Shown here piece by piece: positions 26,390 through 34,848 of a DNA stretch of 64,000 nucleotides; within the stretch, counting starts at the first letter, position 1, and each line of letters begins with the position of its first letter. The notes under the pieces are model-generated. The model did not search any database. It was not told the origin of the DNA and was given only the letters and a program-made list of their open reading frames with translations. The stretch lies in assembly GCF_045788535.1 (NCBI RefSeq), contig NZ_CP074074.1:1550001-1614000 (forward strand), written 5' to 3'. Origin of the DNA: Allotamlana fucoidanivorans. Its GTDB lineage: Bacteria > Bacteroidota > Bacteroidia > Flavobacteriales > Flavobacteriaceae. The position numbers and the translations under genes are program-made.

Positions 26390-28777
26390 ATGAAATTAAG
26401 ATTAGTTGTATTAGCCCTGTTTGTCTGTGTTTTTGGGTTTACTCAAAATGAAAATCGGGTATTTAAAAGCGCAAAGGTAAATCAAAATGAGGTTTTAGAG
26501 ATTACTGTGAGTGATGGTACTTATTATGTTCAGTTTTACACACCAAAAATTGTAGAAACCACTTTTGTACCACTTTCAGAAACAAAAATTAAAAGCTCAC
26601 ATGCTGTTGTTATGAATCCTGAAAGGGTAAAGGTTGCCTTAGAGGAGTTTGAAAATAAACTTAGCTTTTCTTCAAAAGGCATACATGTTGCTATTCAAAA
26701 AGCACCCTTTCAAATCTCGTACCAGTATGAGGGAAAACCACTGCTTTCTGAAGAAGAAGGCTATGTGAAGACAGATGAGTTTGAAACCTTAGCCTTTAAT
26801 TTGACAGACGATGAAGTATTGTATGGTGGCGGTGCCCGTGCCTTAGGTATGAATCGCCGAGGGTATCGCTTGCAGCTTTATAACCGCGCACACTATGGTT
26901 ATGAAGATCACAGTGAACTCATGAATTTTACTTTACCCATTGTAATGTCTTCAAAACGATATATGGTTCATTTTGATAATGCGCCTATTGGATATTTAGA
27001 TTTAGATAGTCATGACAACAATACCTTGACTTATGAAACCATTTCAGGAAGAAAGACCTACCAAATCATAGCGGGAGATTCCTGGTATGATATTACCAGT
27101 AGTTATACCAATCTTACAGGAAAACAACCCATGCTACCACGATGGGCTTTGGGGAATTTTTCTAGTCGATTTGGATATCATTCTCAAAAGGAAACAGAAA
27201 TGACAATCCATAAGTTTAGAAAAGAAAAGATTCCCGTGGATGCTATTATTTTAGACTTGTATTGGTTTGGAAAAGATGTGCAAGGAACTATGGGAAATCT
27301 TGAAGTCTATAAAGATTCATTTCCTGATTTTGTTGGCATGGTAAGAAAGTTGAAACGAAACAATGTAAAAACCGTGGTTATTACAGAGCCTTTTGTTTTA
27401 ACAACTTCTAAGCGATGGGATGATGCCGTGGCTAAAGAAGTTTTGGCAAAAGATTCGTTAGGGAATCCATACACCTATGACTTCTTTTTCGGGAATACGG
27501 GATTGATTGATATTTATAAACCCGAAGGCGAAAAATGGTTTTGGAATATTTATCGTGATGCTATCATTAGTAAAGGTGTAGAGGGTATTTGGGGTGATTT
27601 AGGAGAACCTGAGGTTCATCCGTCAGATTTACTTCATGCTACAGGAACGGCTGATGAGGTGCATAATATTTATGGAAGCGATTGGGCACGCCTAGTATTA
27701 GAAGGGTATCAAAGAGATTTCCCTGAAAAGCGTCCGTTTATACTCATGCGCGCTGGGTATTCTGGAGCACAGCGTTACGGTCTTGTGCCTTGGTCTGGTG
27801 ATGTTAATAGAACTTGGGGAGGTTTACAAAGTCAACCAGAAATCGCTCTACAAATGAGTATGCAGGGCTTAGCCTATATGCATTCAGATTTGGGTGGATT
27901 TGCAGGCGCTAATCTAGATGATGAATTGTATACACGTTGGTTACAGTATGGTGTTTTTCAGCCTATATACAGACCACATGCTCAGGAAGAAGTGGCTAGT
28001 GAGCCTGTGTTTAGAAGTAACAGTGCTAAGGCTCTGGCTAAAGAAGCTATTGAATTACGGTATAAACTTTTGCCGTATAATTATAACTTGGTTTATGAAA
28101 ATAACCAGTTTGGAAAACCACTCATGCGTCCGTTGTTTTTTGAAGAGCCTGATAATAAAGAACTTCAAGACTACTCAGAAACCTATTTGTGGGGACATGA
28201 TTTTTTAGTGGCACCAATTTTAAAGCCAGGTCAGCAAGCGCAAAATGTTTATTTTCCTAAAAATAATACATGGTTTGATTTTTATACCAATACATTGTAT
28301 AGCGGTGGACAAACCAAATCTATAGCAGTTCAAACAAGAAGCATTCCCACTTTTGTGCGAGCAGGCGCTTTTATTCCTATGGCATTACCAATGCAGAGTA
28401 CAGAATCATATAATGCAAATACATTACAACTGCATTATTATCATGCCGATTCCGTTAAGAATAGCTCGAGAGCTTATTATAATGACGATGGAACAACACC
28501 TAATGCCTTTAAAAAAGGATTGTATGAAATAGTAACATATAAGGCAGCTTATTCAGGTGAGTTTTTAGAGTTTACATGGCATGCTGAAATCGGAAACGCT
28601 GAAAAAGCAAGTAAAAAGAAGTTAGAGTTTGTTGTGCATAATATTCAAAACGAACCAAAAGGCGTTTTTGTTGAAGGAGAAAAAAAGCGCTTTAAATGGA
28701 ACGCCTCATCAAAAAGTTTGACGATGACATTGGTTTGGAAAACAAATGAAATAAAAGATATTCAAATAAAACTGTGA
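26390..28777 (+). CDS. GH31 alpha-glucosidase (SusB-like role)
   Basis: 795 residues with signal peptide (LFVCVFGFTQNE). An N-terminal GH31 beta-sandwich (to about 230) is followed by the barrel: PRWALGNFSSRFGY, VDAIILDLYWFG, the nucleophile in EGIWGDLGEPE, RAGYSGAQRYG and WSGDV with the acid/base Asp, then the C-terminal beta domains (RPLFFEEPDN, FLVAPIL, WFDFYT, RSIPTFVRAGAFIPM). The enzyme releases glucose from the non-reducing end of alpha-glucosides, expected here in the periplasm. Start and stop abut its neighbours, so it is within the same operon. Retention of the WGDLGEPE and SGD residues indicates an active enzyme. Confidence 0.93.
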   Translation: MKLRLVVLALFVCVFGFTQNENRVFKSAKVNQNEVLEITVSDGTYYVQFYTPKIVETTFVPLSETKIKSSHAVVMNPERVKVALEEFENKLSFSSKGIHVAIQKAPFQISYQYEGKPLLSEEEGYVKTDEFETLAFNLTDDEVLYGGGARALGMNRRGYRLQLYNRAHYGYEDHSELMNFTLPIVMSSKRYMVHFDNAPIGYLDLDSHDNNTLTYETISGRKTYQIIAGDSWYDITSSYTNLTGKQPMLPRWALGNFSSRFGYHSQKETEMTIHKFRKEKIPVDAIILDLYWFGKDVQGTMGNLEVYKDSFPDFVGMVRKLKRNNVKTVVITEPFVLTTSKRWDDAVAKEVLAKDSLGNPYTYDFFFGNTGLIDIYKPEGEKWFWNIYRDAIISKGVEGIWGDLGEPEVHPSDLLHATGTADEVHNIYGSDWARLVLEGYQRDFPEKRPFILMRAGYSGAQRYGLVPWSGDVNRTWGGLQSQPEIALQMSMQGLAYMHSDLGGFAGANLDDELYTRWLQYGVFQPIYRPHAQEEVASEPVFRSNSAKALAKEAIELRYKLLPYNYNLVYENNQFGKPLMRPLFFEEPDNKELQDYSETYLWGHDFLVAPILKPGQQAQNVYFPKNNTWFDFYTNTLYSGGQTKSIAVQTRSIPTFVRAGAFIPMALPMQSTESYNANTLQLHYYHADSVKNSSRAYYNDDGTTPNAFKKGLYEIVTYKAAYSGEFLEFTWHAEIGNAEKASKKKLEFVVHNIQNEPKGVFVEGEKKRFKWNASSKSLTMTLVWKTNEIKDIQIKL

Positions 28778-28779
28778 AA

Positions 28780-30663
28780 ATGAAATTAGTAAAAATTATA
28801 TTCGTAGTACTATTTAGCTGTTTCTTTGCTTGTAAGGAAACTAAAAATGAGTTGAACGTTAATACGAATTTAACAATGAAAGATGTTAAGAAAAAGGAAG
28901 TAGTCTATCAGGTTTTTACAAGATTATTCGGGAATACCAATACCACCAATAAACCTTGGGGCACTATTGAAGAAAATGGCGTTGGAAAGTTTAATGATTT
29001 TTCAATGAAAGCCTTAAAGGAAATTAAGAATTTAGGGGTTACTCATATTTGGTATACAGGTGTGCCACACCATGGGGTTATTAGAGATTATACTGCATAT
29101 GGTATTTCAAATGATGATCCAGAGGTAGTAAAAGGAAGAGCTGGTTCACCTTATGCCGTAAAAGATTATTATAACGTAAATCCGGATTTAGCTGAGAATG
29201 TTGAAAACCGATTAGAAGAATTTCAAAGCTTAATAGAGCGTTCTCATAAAGCTGGTTTAAAGGTTATTATTGATATTGTGCCAAATCATGTGGCCAGAAA
29301 TTATGCGAGTATTACGAAACCTAAAGGTGTAAAAGATTTTGGAGAAGATGATGATACTAGTGTGACTTATCATGTAGATAATAATTTTTACTACAATCCG
29401 GGCGAATCGTTTCAGTTGCCAGATTGGCACGATAACAATAAGCCCTTAGGTGGCGAAAAGCACCCTTTGATTGATGGTATATTTGAAGAGACGCCAGCTA
29501 AATGGACAGGCAATGGCTCGAGAGCCTCAAAACCAGATGTGAATGATTGGTACGAAACTATAAAAGTAAATTACGGGGTGTCTCCAGAAGGTCATAAAGA
29601 TTTTGATACCTTACCAGAGGACTTTGATACTAAAGATTATAAAGCGCATTTTGAGTTTTGGAAAAATAAAAAAGTGCCGAATTCATGGATTAAATTTAGA
29701 GATATAGCACTGTATTGGGTTGCTAAGGGTGTTGATGGCTTTAGGTATGATATGGCTGAAATGGTACCTGTTGAATTTTGGAGTTTCATGAACTCGGCTA
29801 TAAAAATGAAAAATCCAGAAGCCTTTTTACTGGCTGAAGTTTATAACCCGTGGTTATATAGAGACTATATAAGAAAAGGGAAAATGGATTATTTGTATGA
29901 TAAAGTACAGCTTTATGATACGTTAAAACATGTCATGCAAGGTCATGGTAAAACCACTAATATTCCTCCAATTCTGAATGAGCTTGCTGATATTGAACAT
30001 CATATGCTTCATTTTTTAGAAAATCATGACGAACAGCGTATTGCTAGTCCTGATTTTGCCGGTAATGCAGATAAAGGGAAACCAGCTATGGTGGTTTCTG
30101 CAACGTCTTCAACAGCGCCAACTATGATATATTTTGGTCAAGAAGTTGGTGAAGATGCTTCTGAAAATGCAGGGTTTGGTTCAGCAACCAGAACATCTAT
30201 TTTTGATTATGTAGGTGTGCCAGCACATCAACGTTGGGTCAATGATAAAAAGTTTGATGGCGGTCAACTTACCAAAGAAGAAAAAGCGTTAAGAGATTTT
30301 TATAAACGATTACTAAACTTTACTATACATAGTGAAGCTTTGATGGGCAACTATGCCGATATTCAATTGTTTAATGAGCACTACACTGAGTGGTATAATG
30401 ACAAAGTATTGTCTTTTGTGAGGTGGAGCGAAGATGAAAAATTAATTATTATTTCAAATTTTGACACTCATGATACATTCGGATTTGAATTAGGCTTACC
30501 AGAGGAAATTGTACAGGAGTGGCAGTTGACAGATGGTAAATATGTTCTAAAAGACCAACTTTATAAAACGTACACATCAACGTTAAAAGTTACAGGGAAT
30601 CAGGCACGTGTTCGTATAGATATTAAACCGCTTGAGTCATTTATTCTTAAGCTGAGCAAATAA
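28780..30663 (+). CDS. GH13 alpha-amylase-family lipoprotein (first of a tandem pair)
   Basis: 627 residues from the ATG at 28780; a GTG two codons upstream overlaps the previous stop and is less likely. The lipobox FFAC anchors it to a membrane. GH13 barrel: VVYQVFTRLFG, KNLGVTHIWYTG, IIDIVPNHVARN (region I), VDGFRYDMAEMVP with nucleophile Asp (II), FLLAEVYNP with acid Glu (III), FLENHDEQR (IV). Between regions I and II lies an insertion rich in aromatic and charged residues. A C-terminal beta domain ends with VRIDIKPLESFILKLSK. It likely cleaves maltodextrins at the membrane surface or in the periplasm. Confidence 0.93.
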   Translation: MKLVKIIFVVLFSCFFACKETKNELNVNTNLTMKDVKKKEVVYQVFTRLFGNTNTTNKPWGTIEENGVGKFNDFSMKALKEIKNLGVTHIWYTGVPHHGVIRDYTAYGISNDDPEVVKGRAGSPYAVKDYYNVNPDLAENVENRLEEFQSLIERSHKAGLKVIIDIVPNHVARNYASITKPKGVKDFGEDDDTSVTYHVDNNFYYNPGESFQLPDWHDNNKPLGGEKHPLIDGIFEETPAKWTGNGSRASKPDVNDWYETIKVNYGVSPEGHKDFDTLPEDFDTKDYKAHFEFWKNKKVPNSWIKFRDIALYWVAKGVDGFRYDMAEMVPVEFWSFMNSAIKMKNPEAFLLAEVYNPWLYRDYIRKGKMDYLYDKVQLYDTLKHVMQGHGKTTNIPPILNELADIEHHMLHFLENHDEQRIASPDFAGNADKGKPAMVVSATSSTAPTMIYFGQEVGEDASENAGFGSATRTSIFDYVGVPAHQRWVNDKKFDGGQLTKEEKALRDFYKRLLNFTIHSEALMGNYADIQLFNEHYTEWYNDKVLSFVRWSEDEKLIIISNFDTHDTFGFELGLPEEIVQEWQLTDGKYVLKDQLYKTYTSTLKVTGNQARVRIDIKPLESFILKLSK

Positions 30664-30664
30664 T

Positions 30665-32317
30665 ATGAAACGAGCTAAAATCTTCTTAGTATTATTAGGT
30701 GTTTTTATGCTTTTTAGCTGTCAACACAAGGCGCCTAAGCCAAAAATACAGCCTTTTATTTGGGAAGGCGCAAATGTCTATTTTTTATTAACCGATCGCT
30801 TTAATAATGGAGATGCGTCTAATGATGTGAACTTTAATAGAACGGACTCCACGGCTGTTTTGCGAGGTTTTGAAGGAGGCGATCTAAAAGGGGTCATTCA
30901 AAAAATAAAAGAGGGTTATTTTTCAGATTTAGGAATCAATGCTATTTGGATGACGCCTTTAGTAGAACAAATTCAAGGCGGAACAGATGAAGGCACAGGG
31001 TTAAGTTATGGGTTTCATGGCTACTGGGCAAGTGATTGGACAAGCCTTGATCCTAATTTTGGAACCAAAGAAGATTTACATGAATTGATTGATGTGGCTC
31101 ATCAGCAAGGTATCAGGGTATTACTTGATGCAGTTATAAACCATACAGGACCCGTTACAGATCAAGATTCGGTGTGGCCTAATGAATGGGTACGCACCGA
31201 ACCTACCTGTAATTATGAAACGTACGAAAGTACAGTAACCTGTACTTTGGTAGAAAACCTTCCAGATATTAGAACCGAAAGTAATGAAGCTGTAAACTTA
31301 CCGCCGCAATTATTAGAAAAATGGAAAAAGGAAGGTAGATATGAGGAAGAACTAGAAGAGCTAGATGCTTTTTTTAAAAGGACGGGATACCCAAAGGCGC
31401 CAAGATTTTATATAATGAAATGGCTGTCTGATTATATTGTAGAGTTTGGCATTGATGGGTATAGGGTAGATACCGTTAAGCACACAGAAGATTATGTTTG
31501 GCAGGAGTTTAAAAAAGTATGTGATGCGGCGTTTGCAACATTCAAAAACAATCATCCAGAGGGTGTGCTAGATGATAATGAGTTTTTTCTTGTTGGCGAG
31601 GTTTACAACTATAACTTAAGTGATAAAAAAGCCTTTAATAATGGAGGTAAACGCATCAATTACTACGATAATGCCTTTAACAGCCTGATTAATTTTGAAT
31701 TGAAATGGAAGGCGGCACAAGAAACAACGGCACATGTGTTTCAAAATTATTCAGATGTGTTACATGGCGACTTAAAAGGGTATACGGTGTTAAATTATTT
31801 AAGTTCTCATGACGATGGTTCCCCTTATGACGCTAAAAGAGAGAAACCTTATGAGTCCGCTATAAAACTATTGTTATGTCCAGGAATGTCGCAAGTTTAC
31901 TACGGAGATGAGTCGGCAAGAGTGTTAGACGTTGAAGGTGCAAAAGGTGATGCAAAACTGCGTTCCTTCATGAATTGGGAGGCTATAAAGCAAGACGCTG
32001 AAACCAAACAAATACTGCAGCACTGGCAAAAACTGGGTAAGTTTAGAGCCAATCATCCAGCGGTTGGAGCAGGTATTCATAATGAATTAAGTAAGGATCC
32101 GTTTATTTTTTCAAGACAATTTTCAAAAGATAACTATAATGATTTAGTCTTGATTGGTTTAGGAATGGCTAAAGGTGAAAAGGAAGTTAATATTTCAGAT
32201 GTGTTTAAACAGGGTGATGTGTTACGCGATGCCTATTCTGGAGTTGAGGTTACTGTTGATGATGACAAAATACGTTTAAATACACCATTTAACCTGATAC
32301 TTTTAGAGCGTATTTAG
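30665..32317 (+). CDS. GH13 alpha-amylase-family lipoprotein (second of a tandem pair)
   Basis: 550 residues. Lipobox MLFSC; the residues after Cys (QHKAPKPK) are basic rather than acidic, which favours a periplasm-facing position over surface export. Motifs: ANVYFLLTDRFNNGD, FEGGDLKGVIQK, INAIWMTPL, VLLDAVINHTG (I), DGYRVDTVKH with nucleophile Asp (II), FFLVGEVYNYN with acid Glu (III), NYLSSHDDGSPYD (IV). The start is 1 bp after the upstream stop. It closes the operon and is followed by a strong terminator. Low similarity to its GH13 neighbours suggests a different chain-length or linkage preference, not a duplicate. Confidence 0.93.
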   Translation: MKRAKIFLVLLGVFMLFSCQHKAPKPKIQPFIWEGANVYFLLTDRFNNGDASNDVNFNRTDSTAVLRGFEGGDLKGVIQKIKEGYFSDLGINAIWMTPLVEQIQGGTDEGTGLSYGFHGYWASDWTSLDPNFGTKEDLHELIDVAHQQGIRVLLDAVINHTGPVTDQDSVWPNEWVRTEPTCNYETYESTVTCTLVENLPDIRTESNEAVNLPPQLLEKWKKEGRYEEELEELDAFFKRTGYPKAPRFYIMKWLSDYIVEFGIDGYRVDTVKHTEDYVWQEFKKVCDAAFATFKNNHPEGVLDDNEFFLVGEVYNYNLSDKKAFNNGGKRINYYDNAFNSLINFELKWKAAQETTAHVFQNYSDVLHGDLKGYTVLNYLSSHDDGSPYDAKREKPYESAIKLLLCPGMSQVYYGDESARVLDVEGAKGDAKLRSFMNWEAIKQDAETKQILQHWQKLGKFRANHPAVGAGIHNELSKDPFIFSRQFSKDNYNDLVLIGLGMAKGEKEVNISDVFKQGDVLRDAYSGVEVTVDDDKIRLNTPFNLILLERI

Positions 32318-32346
32318 TTTTTTGGTCTTTGAAAAAATTAAAAGAG

Positions 32347-32381
32347 AAAGGATTTTTCGATGAGGAAAGTCCTTTTTTTTT
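32347..32381 (+). terminator. Terminator of the maltodextrin operon
   Basis: A 12-bp stem (32347-32358 with 32364-32375, two G-U pairs) with a 5-nt loop is followed by a long T run. It lies 30 bp after the last GH13 gene. Confidence 0.88.
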
Positions 32382-32437
32382 ATGTAACAAATGCCATGTT
32401 AAGAAGTCGTACAAATATCGACTAACCCAATATTTAC

Positions 32438-32445
32438 TAAATTTG
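32438..32445 (+). promoter_or_regulatory. -7 element of the GAF-domain gene
   Basis: TAAATTTG matches TAnnTTTG and lies 21 bp before the preferred ATG at 32467, after the terminator. It supports the shorter start for the GAF gene. Confidence 0.5.
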
Positions 32446-32466
32446 TATTACAAGCAATTACATAAC

Positions 32467-34848
32467 ATGGATATCAACGAGTGTATTGAATCACCTTTAG
32501 AATTGAAAATAAGCTTCAAAAAACTGTTTGAAGCGTATGAGGTGTTGTTAAAAAGTGACGATGTGTTCGTAAAATCTAAGGCGAAACGTATTTTAGATAT
32601 AGCACAGGTTTACCCTGAGTTAAAGGCAGGTTTTAGAGATGTAACTATTTTAAAAACAAGAAAGAAAGAAATAGAAATCATCTTACAAGATACTTTCTCT
32701 CCCTTATTAACAAAAAATGAGATAAAAGCGGCATCAGTGCCGTTTCATAATTTTGTGTTTAATAGTTCAGAGCGTTTTAAAAGTATTATAAGTCAAGCAG
32801 GTGATGGCTATGAACTTGAGATGAAAAGCTTACCAAATGATGAGTTATATATTATTGCTTGTACCGTAATTCTTAATGTGTGTTACGGGTATAATATAAC
32901 GTTTAAAAGACCTTTTTATTACGAAATACCTGATGCCAATGGTGTGCTTCAGTATTATAAAATTTTATATAATGCCGATTTCTGTGAGATCGTAGCTACA
33001 AATGAGGCAAAGAAAATAACCAAGGAGGATTATTTTGAGTTACTTGATAATTTTGAAAATATAGAACTTTGGAAGGAAAAGTTTCCGCCAAACAGCTACC
33101 AGTTTAATGGGTTTGTTATTTCTAATATGTTTAGTGTAACTGATGATCAAGCTATTTCTCAAATCAAGTCGTATTTAATCGATGAAGATAGCAGCGACGA
33201 AGAACATTTTATGAATGAATTTGAAGAAGTGTTTCGTTCGCTTTTTGGTTTTAGAGATTTAAACATTGGTTTTTGCTTATATTCAAAGGAAGAAGGCATT
33301 TTTGAAGATCTTAATATCTACAATATAAAAAGTTTTCTGCTCCAAGACAAAGAACTCTTAGGATGTACCGAGGCGCTTTGTGATTGGTCATATAACAGAA
33401 TTATAAATCAGCAGAAATTCTATTCTATATCAGACATAAAAGAGCAGCATAAAATAAGTAAAGGGCGTGCGCCACATATTAATGCCTTGCACAAACAAGG
33501 TTTTGGAAGTGCTATTTTAGTGCCCATATCAAATGAAGAAGGACTTATGGGGCTTCTTGAGTTAGTTTCAACAGAACCGAAACGCTTAAATAGTGTTAAT
33601 GCCAATAAGTTGAATGATGTTATGCCTTTTATATCGGCTGCTTTTGAGCGCTCAATAAAAGCAAAAGAAAATTTAATTGAAGCTGTAATTCAGCAGGAAT
33701 GTACCTCTATTCACACTAGTGTTTATTGGAAATTTGTTGATGCTGCTAAACAGTTTCTTAAAGATAAAGCAACATTAGGTAAAAAAGCATCTTTCCAGTC
33801 TGTTGTTTTTGAAAATGTATATCCGCTTTACGGACAAATTGATGTAAAGGGGTCTTCTGAGGCAAGGAATTTAGCAACACAAAAAGACCTGCTGCTTCAA
33901 TTATCGTTATTAGAGAAAATCATGAAGGATATTGTAGATCATGAGGCATTGCCTATTTATGAGCAATTACAATTTCAGCTAAACCAATATAGTAAAGAAT
34001 TGAAAACCAATTTTAAAGTAGATAGTGAACACACTGTAGTTGCTTTCTTGAAAAAGGAAATAGATCCGTTACTTAAATTTCAGCTTGGAAAAAATGTAAA
34101 ATTGAAGCCTGAAATAGAAGATTATATGAGTAAGCTAGATGAAGATTTAGGCTTAATTTATTTTTATAGAAAAAACTACGACGAAACCATCATGCGGATA
34201 AATAAAAACATGTCTGCCCTTTTAGATGAAAAACAGATAGAGGCTCAAACCATGTATCCGCATTATTTTGAACGTTACAAAACAGATGGTGTTGAGCATA
34301 ATATGTACATTGGTGAAAGTATAACCAAAAGAGATGGTTTTAATCAAGTGTATCTTTATAATTTAAGGCTTTGGCAGCTTCAGGTGATGTGTGAAATGGA
34401 AAATGAATACTATAACACACAGCACAAATATCCAATATCTTTAGATGTAGCGTCCATGATTTTAGTGTTTAATCAGCCACTATCCATTAGGTTTAGAATG
34501 GATGAAAAGCAGTTTGACGTTGATGGTACCTATAACGCGCGATATGAAATAGTAAAAAAGCGGGTAGATAAGGCTTTCATAAAAAACACAGAAGAGCGTG
34601 TAACACAAAAAGGTAAAATTACTATTGTGTATTCACAAAAGGCAGATGAACAAGAGTATTTAAGGTATGTGGAGTTTTTACAATCAAAACATTATTTAGA
34701 TGATGATGTTGAAATTGTTGAACTTCAAGATCTTCAAGGTGTAACAGGATTAAAGGCTATTCGGGTAAGTGTACTGTATCATAGAGAAGAAGATGACAAT
34801 AAATCTTTTTACACTTATGAAGACCTTATGAAAGAATTAAAACATTAA
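32467..34848 (+). CDS. GAF-domain protein of Flavobacteriia (function unknown)
   Basis: 793 residues from the ATG at 32467. The reading frame stays open back to a TTG at 32329, but that extension would be translated through the preceding terminator, so it is rejected. A GAF-like module is recognisable around residues 270-430 (LCDWSYNRIINQQKFY, GFGSAILVPISNEEGLMGLLEL, LNDVMPFISAAFERSI). The rest is helical, with segments that match no catalytic domain known to me; there is no signal peptide, receiver or kinase domain. GAF domains bind small molecules or redox ligands, so a cytosolic sensor or scaffold is possible. It converges with, and overlaps by 4 bp, the HD/PycTM gene on the other strand. 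Confidence 0.8.
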   Translation: MDINECIESPLELKISFKKLFEAYEVLLKSDDVFVKSKAKRILDIAQVYPELKAGFRDVTILKTRKKEIEIILQDTFSPLLTKNEIKAASVPFHNFVFNSSERFKSIISQAGDGYELEMKSLPNDELYIIACTVILNVCYGYNITFKRPFYYEIPDANGVLQYYKILYNADFCEIVATNEAKKITKEDYFELLDNFENIELWKEKFPPNSYQFNGFVISNMFSVTDDQAISQIKSYLIDEDSSDEEHFMNEFEEVFRSLFGFRDLNIGFCLYSKEEGIFEDLNIYNIKSFLLQDKELLGCTEALCDWSYNRIINQQKFYSISDIKEQHKISKGRAPHINALHKQGFGSAILVPISNEEGLMGLLELVSTEPKRLNSVNANKLNDVMPFISAAFERSIKAKENLIEAVIQQECTSIHTSVYWKFVDAAKQFLKDKATLGKKASFQSVVFENVYPLYGQIDVKGSSEARNLATQKDLLLQLSLLEKIMKDIVDHEALPIYEQLQFQLNQYSKELKTNFKVDSEHTVVAFLKKEIDPLLKFQLGKNVKLKPEIEDYMSKLDEDLGLIYFYRKNYDETIMRINKNMSALLDEKQIEAQTMYPHYFERYKTDGVEHNMYIGESITKRDGFNQVYLYNLRLWQLQVMCEMENEYYNTQHKYPISLDVASMILVFNQPLSIRFRMDEKQFDVDGTYNARYEIVKKRVDKAFIKNTEERVTQKGKITIVYSQKADEQEYLRYVEFLQSKHYLDDDVEIVELQDLQGVTGLKAIRVSVLYHREEDDNKSFYTYEDLMKELKH

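Noticed and set aside
28774..28779. GTG start for the GH13 lipoprotein, overlapping the GH31 stop
   Set aside because: The ATG two codons later gives a normal lipoprotein signal and no need for a rare start.
32329..32466. 46-codon N-terminal extension of the GAF protein from a TTG start
   Set aside because: The stretch covers the operon terminator hairpin and T run; a -7 element and good ATG follow at 32438 and 32467.
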